Below, one piece after another: positions 1-8,084 of a DNA stretch of 64,000 bases. Under the pieces are notes generated by a model that was not told the DNA's origin, made no database searches, and was given only the letters and a program-made list of their open reading frames with translations. Origin of the DNA: Acidimicrobiia bacterium (GTDB lineage Bacteria; Actinomycetota; Acidimicrobiia; Spongiisociales; UBA5794); the NCBI GenBank assembly GCA_036396535.1, contig DASWKR010000017.1:1-64000 (forward strand). The letters are read 5' to 3'. The first letter of the stretch is position 1. Each line of letters begins with the position of its first letter. A program made the position numbers and the translations under genes.

Positions 1-1017
1 CTGTCTTCGCTCGTCCAGGAAGTCGTCAACCGTCCGGGGTGGGCACCGAACAACGACCTCGGGTTCACGATCACCGGCACAGGGCGGCGCGTCGCCGAGT
101 CCTACAACGGCTCCCAGAGCGGCGCACCCCTCCTCCACGTCAAATACAGCACAGACACCGAACCGCCTCCTCCGCCACCGCCGGTCGGCACGGTGACGTT
201 CGCGGTGATCGGCGACTTCGGGCAGGTCCGGGCGAGCACGGCGACGGTCGCTTCGACCGTGGCCCAGCTCGACCCTGATTTCGTGGTGACGGTCGGCGAC
301 AACAACTACACCTCGAGCAGCGATCTCGACAACGTGATCGGCCGGTACTACTCCGCCTACATCGGCGACTACCAGGGCTCTTTCGGACCCGGGTCCCCGA
401 CGAATCGATTCTTCCCTTCCCTGGGCAACCACGACTACTCGGACGGCGGGGGCTTGCCGGCCTACGAGGCCTACTTCACCCTGCCCGGCACGGGAGTGGT
501 CACGAGCGGCACGTCCGGCAACGAGCGCTACTACGACTTCACGATGGGGCCGGTGCAGTTCTTCGTGGTCAACAGCAACAGCCAGGAGCCCGACGGCAAC
601 AATTCGACGTCCGATCAGGCGGATTGGCTGCAGGCGGGGTTGGCGGCGTCGACGGCTCCGTGGCAGATCGTCCTCTTCCACCACGCCCCGTACTCGTCTG
701 GTGAGCACCACGGCTCGGACACCACCATGCAGTGGCCGTTCGCGGCGTGGGGAGCCGATGCGGTGCTCGCCGGCCACGAGCACATCTACGAGCGGCTGGC
801 GGTCGACGGGATCCCGTACTTCATCAACGGCGTCGGCGGCGCCGACCTCCACGCCGCGAGTCCGCCGATCCCGGAAAGCCGCTTCGTCTACGACGACGAC
901 TTCGGAACGATGCTCGTCGAGGTGTGCGAGGGACGGCTGGCTTTTACCTTCCACTCCATCAGCGAGGGAGTCGTCGACGCCTTGGCGGTGGGCGCGGCGT
1001 CGTGCGCCGTCGGCTGA
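1..1017 (+). CDS. Secreted metallophosphoesterase (purple acid phosphatase-like), 5' end outside window
   Basis: The reading frame is open from the first base, so the N-terminus lies outside the window. The visible protein starts with the tail of a carbohydrate-binding-like module (motif VNRPGW, then GTGRRVAESYNGS about residues 28-40, then APLLHVKYS), followed by a Pro linker and a calcineurin-like phosphoesterase domain. Metal-binding motifs are GDFG, GDNNY, GNHDY, the HHAPYSSGEHH stretch and AGHEHIYE. The order matches extracellular purple-acid-phosphatase-like enzymes, which hydrolyse phosphomonoesters or diesters. It converges on hmuV with a 3-bp gap. The substrate cannot be read from the sequence. 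An internal ATG is not needed, because the fold clearly begins upstream of position 193. Confidence 0.85.
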   Translation: MSSLVQEVVNRPGWAPNNDLGFTITGTGRRVAESYNGSQSGAPLLHVKYSTDTEPPPPPPPVGTVTFAVIGDFGQVRASTATVASTVAQLDPDFVVTVGDNNYTSSSDLDNVIGRYYSAYIGDYQGSFGPGSPTNRFFPSLGNHDYSDGGGLPAYEAYFTLPGTGVVTSGTSGNERYYDFTMGPVQFFVVNSNSQEPDGNNSTSDQADWLQAGLAASTAPWQIVLFHHAPYSSGEHHGSDTTMQWPFAAWGADAVLAGHEHIYERLAVDGIPYFINGVGGADLHAASPPIPESRFVYDDDFGTMLVEVCEGRLAFTFHSISEGVVDALAVGAASCAVG

Positions 1018-1020
1018 CGC

Positions 1021-1800
1021 TCACTCTCCCACGAGGACGAGCGGGCAATGGCGGTACGGATGGTCGATGACGCGCATCGACTGGCCGTACACGGCCCGGA
1101 GCGTCTCGGAATCGAGCACCTGTGAGGGGGTGCCCGTGGCCACGGACCGTCCGTTCGACAGGAGGAGGAGCCTGTCCGAGTAGTACGCCGCCGCGTTGAG
1201 ATCGTGCATGACTGCCACGACGAGCCTCCCCTCGGAGGCGAGCCGCCGCGCCTCGGTCAGCATCCGCTCCTGGCCTGCCATGTCGAGGGCGCCGGTCGGC
1301 TCGTCGAGCATCACGACGGGGGCTTGCTGCGCGATGACTCTCGCCAAAGCCACCCTGGCCCTCTCACCCCGCGAGAGCGTGGCGAACACCCGATCCGCCA
1401 GATCGAGAGTGTCGGTGCGGAGCATCGCCTCACGCACGGCTGTGGCGTCGGCCTCTCCGCTGTTCTCCGGCCGGCGTCGGTGCGGGTACCTGCCCATCTC
1501 GACGACGGCCCCGGCGCGGAAGGCGATGGCGTCGGGCTCCCGGTCCGCCAGGAATGACCGCACCACCGCCAACTCGGCCACGGACAAGCTGTCGACCGGT
1601 GCGCCGGCCAGGTGCACGCTCCCGGCAGTCGCCCGCATGTCGCCGGCCAACAGGCGGAGCAGAGTCGACTTTCCAGCACCGTTCGGTCCGATGATCGCCA
1701 CGACCTCGCCCGCCTCCCCGGAGAGGTCGACCCCGTCGACGAGGGTGCCGGCTCCGATCCGGTACGTGACGCCGGCTGCTTCGAGGAGCGGCTCAGACAT
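1021..1800 (-). CDS. hmuV: Heme ABC transporter ATP-binding protein HmuV
   Basis: A 259-residue ABC ATPase that energises heme (hemin) import together with HmuU and HmuT. Walker A GPNGAGKST lies at residues 38-46, the signature LSRGE at 142-146, Walker B VVMLDEP at 162-168 and the switch histidine MHD at about 198-200. The signature is the RGE variant usual for iron-chelate/heme ATPases. The ATG lies inside the end of hmuU (8-bp overlap), so translation is coupled. Length is normal for the family. A cobalamin or siderophore role is possible for this ATPase class, but the HmuT sequence next door favours heme. Confidence 0.88.
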   Translation of the reverse strand: MSEPLLEAAGVTYRIGAGTLVDGVDLSGEAGEVVAIIGPNGAGKSTLLRLLAGDMRATAGSVHLAGAPVDSLSVAELAVVRSFLADREPDAIAFRAGAVVEMGRYPHRRRPENSGEADATAVREAMLRTDTLDLADRVFATLSRGERARVALARVIAQQAPVVMLDEPTGALDMAGQERMLTEARRLASEGRLVVAVMHDLNAAAYYSDRLLLLSNGRSVATGTPSQVLDSETLRAVYGQSMRVIDHPYRHCPLVLVGE

Positions 1801-2797
1801 CTCGGGTCCTCGAGATCAGCCAGAGAAAGAGCGGGCCGCCGAGCGCCGACGTCACGAGGCCGACAGGGATCTCGACGGGCTCGAGCGTCAGCCGGGCCAC
1901 CAGGTCGGACAGTACGAGCAGGACGGCTCCTCCGAGGGCCGACACGCCCATGAGCCTCCGATGCGCAGGGCCTACGAGCCGGCGGATCCAGTACGGAACC
2001 AGGAGCCCGACGAAGGCCACGACGCCGACGGCCCCGACGGTGGCGCCGACGACGATTCCCACCGCGATCAGCACGATCGTGGCGACGAGGTCGGTGTCCA
2101 CGCCGAGGTGACGCGCCTCGGAGTGCCCGAGCGACATGAGGTCGAGCGATCGTGAAGTGCCGAGGAGCACGAGGGCGCCTGCCCCGATCATGACGGCTGC
2201 CGTCCCGAACGATCGCCACGTCGAGCCGGACAGGCTCCCGAGGAGCCAGAACTCGATGGGCGGGACCCTGCTGCGGTCTGCGGCGAATACCAAGAAGCCA
2301 ACCCAGGCGCTCAGCGCCGCCCCGAGGGCGACCCCGGAGAGGATCAGCCTCGTCCTGTCGATCGTCACCCGACTGCCGAGCCGGCGCACGACGAAGCCGG
2401 TCACCACACCTGAGACGATCCCCCCGGCGATGGCGCCCTGGACCCCCCCTGCCGCCGACCCGATCACTGCCCCGATCCCTGCCCCCGGCCCTATGCCGAG
2501 CAGCTGGGGGTCTGCCATCTCGTTGCGCAACATGCCTTGGAGGACGGCGCCGGTCGCCGCCAGCCCTGCTCCGACCGTGCATGCGGTCAGCAGCCTCGGC
2601 ATCCTGATCCCCCACACGACGGCTTCCGCCTGGCGGCCCGGCTCACCGAGTGCGCCGAGACCGGCCTTGCGCGCAACCACGGCGAGCGCCTCCAGCGGTG
2701 GCACGGCAACTGCGCCCGTCGTCAACGTCGCGATCGCGGCCGCGCCGAACAGGGCGGCGAGCACACCCGTCACCCACCCTCGCCTGCCCTGCTGCAC
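1793..2797 (-). CDS. hmuU: Heme ABC transporter permease HmuU (FecCD family)
   Basis: A FecCD-type permease of about 334 residues with roughly ten hydrophobic segments, the channel for heme import. The frame is open further upstream, but that stretch is Ser/Arg-rich shadow translation over hmuT. The GTG at 2797 sits 1 bp after the hmuT stop and is followed at once by a plausible first membrane helix, so it is the chosen start. Typical motifs are TGAVLQGMLRNEMADPQLLGIGPG and the ISRTRD C-terminus (the first is given in part only). The order hmuT-hmuU-hmuV with tight spacing indicates one transcript. Confidence 0.87.
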   Translation of the reverse strand: MQQGRRGWVTGVLAALFGAAAIATLTTGAVAVPPLEALAVVARKAGLGALGEPGRQAEAVVWGIRMPRLLTACTVGAGLAATGAVLQGMLRNEMADPQLLGIGPGAGIGAVIGSAAGGVQGAIAGGIVSGVVTGFVVRRLGSRVTIDRTRLILSGVALGAALSAWVGFLVFAADRSRVPPIEFWLLGSLSGSTWRSFGTAAVMIGAGALVLLGTSRSLDLMSLGHSEARHLGVDTDLVATIVLIAVGIVVGATVGAVGVVAFVGLLVPYWIRRLVGPAHRRLMGVSALGGAVLLVLSDLVARLTLEPVEIPVGLVTSALGGPLFLWLISRTRDV

Positions 2798-2798
2798 G

Positions 2799-3821
2799 TC
2801 AGCCCGTGAGGCTGTAGAGGTCGCCGATGAACTCTGCGAGCGCCTGACCGACGCGTGGGCCGAGGTTGAAGAAATACGCCTCGTCGTAGACGAGGAACTC
2901 CTCGTTGGCGGCGGCCGGCGTGTCCGAGACACCTGGTATCGCCAGCAGAGCGTCGAGCCCACCGAGAGCCTGGAGTCCCAGCTCGGGCAGGACGATCACG
3001 TCGGGGGCTGCCGCGATCAAGGCTTCCGGCGTCAGCGGCGCCAACCCGCCCACTCCGGATCCGGCCCCCGCGTCGACCGCGCCCGCCCCCTCGATCATGG
3101 CTTGGGTCTGTGTGCCGGCACCGAACAGGAAGATCGTCTCCGGGCCCCTCACGTACACGTATGCAACGGAGGGCGACTCCGCCTCCTCCGGGATGAGCGC
3201 CCGAGCCGCCTCGACCTCGGCCGCCACGCGGCCGGCGAGCTCCGCCCCTTCATCCGGCACACCGAGGATCTCGGCGATCTGGCCGATCTTGGTGGCGGCA
3301 CCGTCGAGCGTCACCTGGGTCTCGATGATGACGACGGGCACCCCGGCGTCGCGCAGCTGGTCGATCACCTCCTGCGGGGCGACCTGCTGGTCGCCGATCA
3401 CGAGAGTCGGGTCGAATCGGAGCACCGCCTCAGGGGCGAGTTGCATGCTCAGTCCAACGGTGTCCCCCCGATCGATCAGCGCGGCTGCCTCTTCGGGATA
3501 GGTCGTCGTCACGTCGACGGCGACCACGCTCTCACCCAAGCCGAGCTCGTAGATCACCTCGGTGATGTCGCCGTTGAGCGAGACGATGCGTGAAGTGTCG
3601 TCGACGGCGGTCTCGACACCGTCGATGCCTGTGAACGTGCGGGCCGCCACCGTTGTCTCGACGACCGTCGTGGACGGCGCCCCTGTCGCTGTGGCGACAG
3701 GCGTCGTCGTGGCGACAGACGTCGTCGTGCCTTCCGTCGTTGTCGAAGCCGTGTCGCCGCCACACGCCGCGGCGACAACGACGAGCGCCGCAAGTGCGGG
3801 CAGGAGTCTCGCTCTTCTCAT
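2799..3821 (-). CDS. hmuT: Heme-binding lipoprotein HmuT
   Basis: Substrate-binding lipoprotein of 340 residues that captures heme outside the membrane and delivers it to HmuUV. The N-terminus has a basic stretch, a hydrophobic core and the lipobox AAAC with Cys20. A Thr/Ser/Ala-rich linker follows (about residues 25-55), then the periplasmic-binding fold starting near RIVSLNGDITEVIYELGLG, the characteristic HmuT opening. The ATG at 3821 overlaps the stop of the upstream 7-TM gene (ATGA), so it heads a coupled series. The Thr-rich linker recurs in other exported proteins of this window. Confidence 0.88.
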   Translation of the reverse strand: MRRARLLPALAALVVVAAACGGDTASTTTEGTTTSVATTTPVATATGAPSTTVVETTVAARTFTGIDGVETAVDDTSRIVSLNGDITEVIYELGLGESVVAVDVTTTYPEEAAALIDRGDTVGLSMQLAPEAVLRFDPTLVIGDQQVAPQEVIDQLRDAGVPVVIIETQVTLDGAATKIGQIAEILGVPDEGAELAGRVAAEVEAARALIPEEAESPSVAYVYVRGPETIFLFGAGTQTQAMIEGAGAVDAGAGSGVGGLAPLTPEALIAAAPDVIVLPELGLQALGGLDALLAIPGVSDTPAAANEEFLVYDEAYFFNLGPRVGQALAEFIGDLYSLTG

Positions 3822-4555
3822 GTGATCATCTCCGGTGTCATCCCCGTCGTCTCTCTCTGTGCTCGATGGACCGATTCGCCCCGGTCGCCGACGATCAGCC
3901 TGTAGCCGGCCCAGATCAACGAGAGCCCGACGAGCTCCGTCACGTAGAGCACCCGCACCATGCCGAACCGCGCGAATCCGCCGCCGATCCCCGGCAAGAT
4001 CGCGCCCGTCGCGATGACGGCGTTCCCCCAGACGCGCCACCGCGCCCCGGGCTGGCTGCGGTATCTCCAAGCGGACCAGATCGCTCCTCCCACGAGGAAC
4101 GTCACCGCATACAGGTTGATCACCGGCGAGAGGAGCCGCACCCACTGCCACCCGAGGACGTCGCCGCTCAGGTGATGCTCCTCGACCGCTTCCCGCACGA
4201 TCGGAGAGGCGACGACGAGGGAGGTCGCCATGGCAACGTAGGTGAAGAGCCAGACGGCGAGGCGGTCGGCCTTGCGACGCGGCAGCAGGAGGTAGACGGT
4301 GCCTTGGGCGAGAGGCGCCCCACCGAGCAGTGCGCCTGAGACGTACCAGGCGCGAAAGACGATCTCGTTCCATCCGAAGAGCGTCGTGAGCGCCTCGGTG
4401 GAGGTACCGACCCCGTAGAGGGCGACGCCGATCATCCACCACAACAGGTATCGGGCGTCCGGCTTGCTCCGCCAGTGGCGCCACAGCACCACCGTGAAGC
4501 TCGCGGCGACCACCGTCGAGGCGAGCGGCAAGTAGTCGATGGGGTTGGTGCTCAC
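3818..4555 (-). CDS. Seven-helix membrane protein leading the heme-uptake operon
   Basis: About 245 residues with seven predicted membrane helices (for example PLASTVVAASFTVVLW, LLWWMIGVALYGVG, LIWAGYRLIVG). I do not recognise the family. GTG 4555 is preferred over a TTG at 4612, because GAGAGG lies 3 nt before the GTG and the N-terminus then runs straight into the first helix. It is first in the hmuTUV transcript and its stop overlaps hmuT by 4 bp, so it is probably co-translated with the heme-binding protein. A role in heme sensing, passage or handling is guessed from position only. Confidence 0.65.
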   Translation of the reverse strand: MSTNPIDYLPLASTVVAASFTVVLWRHWRSKPDARYLLWWMIGVALYGVGTSTEALTTLFGWNEIVFRAWYVSGALLGGAPLAQGTVYLLLPRRKADRLAVWLFTYVAMATSLVVASPIVREAVEEHHLSGDVLGWQWVRLLSPVINLYAVTFLVGGAIWSAWRYRSQPGARWRVWGNAVIATGAILPGIGGGFARFGMVRVLYVTELVGLSLIWAGYRLIVGDRGESVHRAQRETTGMTPEMIT

Positions 4556-4632
4556 GGACCTCTCGCATTCGGGCCGGAGTGGAACCCAATCCGATCCGAC
4601 AGCCGACAGCAAGTCGGGAGTGCGAGTCGGCC

Positions 4633-4638
4633 TACGCT
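4633..4638 (+). promoter_or_regulatory. Putative -10 box (TACGCT) for the NADH dehydrogenase gene
   Basis: TACGCT ends 6 nt before the ATG at 4645. No Shine-Dalgarno lies between them. This spacing predicts a leaderless transcript. No good -35 hexamer is visible. Confidence 0.45.
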
Positions 4639-4644
4639 GATCGG

Positions 4645-5925
4645 ATGGCGTGGTACGACGTTCTCATCGTCGGAGGCGGCTTCGGAGGCGCCTTCTGCGC
4701 CCGCGAGCTCGAGCGGCGATTGGGAGGTCGCAGCGAGCGCGTCCTGCTCGTGGCGCCGGACAACTTCATGCTGTTCTCGCCGTTGCTGCCCGAGGCGGCC
4801 TCCGGGACGTTGGAGCCACGCCATGCGGTCATCCCGCTGCGAGAGCTCCTCTCGGAGACGGAGCTCCTCATCGGCACGGTCTCCGGCCTCGACGTCGCTG
4901 CGAGGCGCGCAACCGTCGAGGACATCAATGGCGGCATCCACGAGATCGAGTTTCGAGTGGCGGTCCTCTCGCCCGGATCGATCCCCACCGTCCTGCCGAT
5001 CCCCGGCCTCCGCCAACACGCCGTCGGCTTCAAGACCCTTGCCGACGCCATCTGGCTCCGCAACAGGGTGCTGTACCAGCTCGATGCCGCTGAAGCAGCA
5101 AGGACGGTGGAGGAACGCCGCAAGCTGCTGACGTTCACCTTCATAGGTGGCGGATACGCCGGCGTCGAAGCGATCGCCGAACTGGAGTCGCTCGCCCGCG
5201 ACGCCCTGAAGCGTTATCCGGGCCTCACCCGAACCGACATGCGGTGGGTGCTCGTCGAGGCACAGGGCTCGCTCCTCCCCGGGCTCCACGAGCGGCTCGC
5301 CCGGTTCACCGAACGGGTGCTTCGCAGGAGGGGCATCGAGGTGTACCTCGACACTCGACTCGAGTCGTGCGAGGGAAAGCTCGTGGTGCTGAGCGGCGAC
5401 CGCACGACGCCGTTCCCCTCCGAGACGATCGTCTGGACTGCCGGGCAGCGTCCGAATCCCGTCGCCGGGACGTGGGACTTGGAGACGGATGAGCGGGGCT
5501 TCGTTCCCGTCGACGACCACATGCGGGTGGGCAACCGTCCCGACCTGTTCGCAGTCGGCGACCTCGCCGCCGTGCCCGACCCCGACGGGGGGATCAGCCC
5601 GAACACGGCACAGCATGCGCTTCGGGAGGCGAAGGTGGCGGCCGCCAACGCCGCAGCCTTCTTCGGAGCGGGCGACGCCGTCCCGTTCACCTATCGCAAT
5701 CGTGGGCTCGCCGTCACCCTCGGCAAGTGGCAGGGGGCGGCGCAGGTGAAGCGCTGGACGTTCACCGGTCCGCTTGCGTGGTGGATGGGCCGCTCATACC
5801 ACCTGCTGATGATGCCCGGCCTCGCCAGGAAGAGCAGGATCGTCGGCGACTGGACGTTCGCGTTGCTGTTCCCGCGCGACGTGTCCCAGCTCGGTCGGCT
5901 CGGCGAGCCGTCGCCGCTCGCCTGA
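4645..5925 (+). CDS. ndh: Type II NADH dehydrogenase (NDH-2), FAD-dependent
   Basis: A 426-residue pyridine nucleotide-disulfide oxidoreductase that passes electrons from NADH to quinone at the cytoplasmic membrane face without pumping protons. FAD-binding GGGFGG is at residues 10-15, the second dinucleotide motif GGGYAG at about 168-173, and FAVGDLAAV is the conserved flavin motif near residue 310. The C-terminal region is hydrophobic/amphipathic (WWMGRSYHLLMMPGLARK), as expected for membrane attachment in this family. The ATG is chosen because the Rossmann strand YDVLIVGGG starts right after it and a -10-like TACGCT sits just upstream. It is divergent from the heme operon. Confidence 0.88.
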   Translation: MAWYDVLIVGGGFGGAFCARELERRLGGRSERVLLVAPDNFMLFSPLLPEAASGTLEPRHAVIPLRELLSETELLIGTVSGLDVAARRATVEDINGGIHEIEFRVAVLSPGSIPTVLPIPGLRQHAVGFKTLADAIWLRNRVLYQLDAAEAARTVEERRKLLTFTFIGGGYAGVEAIAELESLARDALKRYPGLTRTDMRWVLVEAQGSLLPGLHERLARFTERVLRRRGIEVYLDTRLESCEGKLVVLSGDRTTPFPSETIVWTAGQRPNPVAGTWDLETDERGFVPVDDHMRVGNRPDLFAVGDLAAVPDPDGGISPNTAQHALREAKVAAANAAAFFGAGDAVPFTYRNRGLAVTLGKWQGAAQVKRWTFTGPLAWWMGRSYHLLMMPGLARKSRIVGDWTFALLFPRDVSQLGRLGEPSPLA

Positions 5926-5929
5926 CGGG

Positions 5930-5935
5930 TACCCT
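5930..5935 (+). promoter_or_regulatory. Putative -10 box (TACCCT) for threonine synthase
   Basis: TACCCT ends 8 nt before the ATG at 5944, with no ribosome-binding site between. It fits the leaderless pattern seen at other genes here and lies in the 18-bp gap after the NADH dehydrogenase stop. Confidence 0.4.
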
Positions 5936-5943
5936 CCGGCGCC

Positions 5944-7158
5944 ATGTCGTTCGTCACCCACCTCGCGTCCGCCATCGACGGGACCGCCCTCGATCCGAAT
6001 CGACTCCAAACGGTGCACGACGGCCGGCCCTTGTGGGTGAGGTACGACCTCGATGCCGTCGGTGCCGCGGTATCACGCGACGACATCGCCTCCCGGGCGC
6101 CGACGATGTGGCGCTATCGAGAGTTGCTGCCCGTCGACCGTGACGAGAACGTGGTCTCCCTCGGCGAGGGAATGACGCCGCTGCTTCGGTGCGAACGACT
6201 CGGGGCGTCGCTCGGGCTCGACGACCTGTGGATGAAGGACGATTCCCAGCTCCCGACAGGCTCGTTCAAGAGCCGCGGCCTCGCCATGGCCGTCAGCCGG
6301 GCGAAGGAGCTCGGCGCGACCAGGCTGGCGATCCCCACAGCCGGTAACGCAGGCGGGGCCCTCGCCGCATATTCGGCCCGAGCCGGCATCGAGGCGTGGG
6401 TCTTCATGCCGGCCGACACGCCGGAGGTCAACAAGGCGGAGGCCGTCAACCACGGCGCCCGAGCGTTCCTCGTCGACGGGCTGATCACCGACTGCGGCGC
6501 CATCGTGCGGGAAGGGACGGATCACATGGGCTGGTTCGACGTCTCGACCCTCAAGGAGCCATATCGGATCGAGGGCAAGAAGACGATGGGTCTCGAGCTC
6601 GCCGAGCAGCTCGATTGGATCCTTCCGGACGTCATCCTCTACCCGACGGGCGGCGGCACCGGCCTCATAGGGATGTGGAAGGCGTTCGACGAGCTTGCCT
6701 CGCTCGGGTGGCTCGACTCCCCCGATCGACCGCGGATGATCTCGTGCCAGGCGGCAGGATGCGCCCCGATAGCCACGGCGTGGGCGGCCGGAGAGCGGTT
6801 CGCCACGCCCTTCCCCGATCCCCGAACCGCGGCGAGCGGCCTGCGGGTCCCGACTGCGATCGGCGATTTCATGATCCTCGACGCGGTGCGAGAGTCGCAT
6901 GGCGCCGCCCTCGCCGCCACCGAGGAGCGCCTCCTCGCGTGGGCGAGGCGGGCCGCCGAGCTCGAGGGAATCTCCGTGTGCCCCGAGGCGGGCGCGTGCC
7001 TCGCCGTCCTCGAGGACCTGGTGGCCGGGGGCGACATCGAGCGGTCCGAGAAGGTCGTCGTCTACAACACGGGGGCTGCTCAGAAGTACATCGAGTTGAT
7101 CAGGGCCGACGTGCCTCTCGTGACCCCGCCGGTCGACTGGGAAGCCCTCACCGCCTGA
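5944..7158 (+). CDS. thrC: Threonine synthase (PLP-dependent)
   Basis: A 404-residue fold-type II PLP enzyme converting O-phosphohomoserine to threonine. The PLP-binding lysine is Lys109 in TGSFKSRG. The glycine-rich phosphate loop is TAGNAGGALAAYSA, and PTGGGTGLIGM is the second PLP/phosphate motif. The N-terminal extension with VSLGEGMTPLLRCERLG is typical of the shorter bacterial/archaeal-type threonine synthases. Neither homoserine kinase nor homoserine dehydrogenase is adjacent, so thrC stands alone. Threonine dehydratase-like enzymes share the fold, but the N-terminal region favours synthase. Confidence 0.85.
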   Translation: MSFVTHLASAIDGTALDPNRLQTVHDGRPLWVRYDLDAVGAAVSRDDIASRAPTMWRYRELLPVDRDENVVSLGEGMTPLLRCERLGASLGLDDLWMKDDSQLPTGSFKSRGLAMAVSRAKELGATRLAIPTAGNAGGALAAYSARAGIEAWVFMPADTPEVNKAEAVNHGARAFLVDGLITDCGAIVREGTDHMGWFDVSTLKEPYRIEGKKTMGLELAEQLDWILPDVILYPTGGGTGLIGMWKAFDELASLGWLDSPDRPRMISCQAAGCAPIATAWAAGERFATPFPDPRTAASGLRVPTAIGDFMILDAVRESHGAALAATEERLLAWARRAAELEGISVCPEAGACLAVLEDLVAGGDIERSEKVVVYNTGAAQKYIELIRADVPLVTPPVDWEALTA

Positions 7159-7277
7159 CGCGGCGTCGCAGAGGCGCCGCGGCGTCGCACGGCCGCCGAC
7201 CGTTCCGCGAAGATGCACCGGATGGACGTCGCAGCCGGAGTCGTGCCGCAGGTCGCCGCCACTTGGTTGGTCGCCCC

Positions 7278-8084
7278 GTGACGGGGCCGCCGCGACGTCG
7301 CCCCCCTCTGAAAGCCCCGTGGCCGTTGCTCGCCCTGGCGATCATCGGCACCGCCCTCTTCGTCCTTCCCCTCGTCGGGCTGCTGGCGAGAACCCCGTGG
7401 AGCGGGCTCGGCTCCATACTCTCCCAACAGGTGGTGCTCGATGCGCTGCGACTCTCGATGATCACCTCGACGGCCGCCGCCGTGCTCGCCGTCCTGCTCG
7501 GTGTTCCCATCGCCTGGGTCTTGGCGCGTCTCGAGTTTCGGGGCAGATCGTTGCTCCGCGGGCTCGTCGTGCTCCCGATGGTGCTCCCTCCCGTCGTCGG
7601 CGGCGCCGCCCTACTGTTCGCCTTCGGGCGTCGCGGCTTCTTCGGGGAGGCCCTCTTCGAGGCGACGGGCATCCTCCTCCCATTCTCGATCGGAGGGGCC
7701 GTACTCGCGGCGACCTTCGTGGCGACCCCTTTCCTGGTCCTCACCGTCGAAGGAGCGCTGCGGTCCCTCGATCCGCGTTTCGAGGCGGCCGCCGCGACCC
7801 TCGGCGCCTCGAGGTGGACCGTGTTCCGCCGCGTGACCCTCCCGTTGCTCGGCCCGTCGCTGGCGGTCGGGGTCGTCATCGCATGGGCGAGGGCCCTCGG
7901 AGAGTTCGGAGCGACGATCACCTTCGCAGGCAACCTCCAGGGCAGGACCCAGACTATGCCGCTGGCGGTCTTCGTGGCCCTCGAGAGTGAGCGAGACACC
8001 GCCATCGCCCTCAGCCTGGTGCTCGTCGCCGTCTCGCTGGCGATCCTGCTGGTCCTGCGCGACCGCTGGTGGCCGGCACGGTGA
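7278..8084 (+). CDS. modB: Molybdate-type ABC transporter permease
   Basis: A 268-residue BPD-type permease with about five or six helices. The EAA-like loop EAAAATLGASRWTVFRRVTLP is characteristic (given in part), and ARALGEFGATITFAGN is the classical ModB/CysT-type motif. It forms the channel for molybdate or tungstate import. The GTG at 7278 is the in-frame start closest to the first helix and lies 119 bp after thrC. Its stop overlaps modC (GTGA). No substrate-binding modA is present in the window, so the oxyanion is inferred from the family and from the molybdoenzyme operon 1 kb away. Confidence 0.82.
   Translation: MTGPPRRRPPLKAPWPLLALAIIGTALFVLPLVGLLARTPWSGLGSILSQQVVLDALRLSMITSTAAAVLAVLLGVPIAWVLARLEFRGRSLLRGLVVLPMVLPPVVGGAALLFAFGRRGFFGEALFEATGILLPFSIGGAVLAATFVATPFLVLTVEGALRSLDPRFEAAAATLGASRWTVFRRVTLPLLGPSLAVGVVIAWARALGEFGATITFAGNLQGRTQTMPLAVFVALESERDTAIALSLVLVAVSLAILLVLRDRWWPAR

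Noticed and set aside
2136-3593. Plus-strand open frame opposite hmuU/hmuT
   Set aside because: Pro/Ala/Arg-rich shadow translation; the minus-strand proteins match heme transporter families end to end.
7159-7189. Direct repeat of CGCGGCGTCGCA (7159-7170 and 7178-7189) between thrC and modB
   Set aside because: Only 12 bp in a GC-rich stretch with overlapping GCG/CGC simple sequence; no evidence for regulatory meaning.
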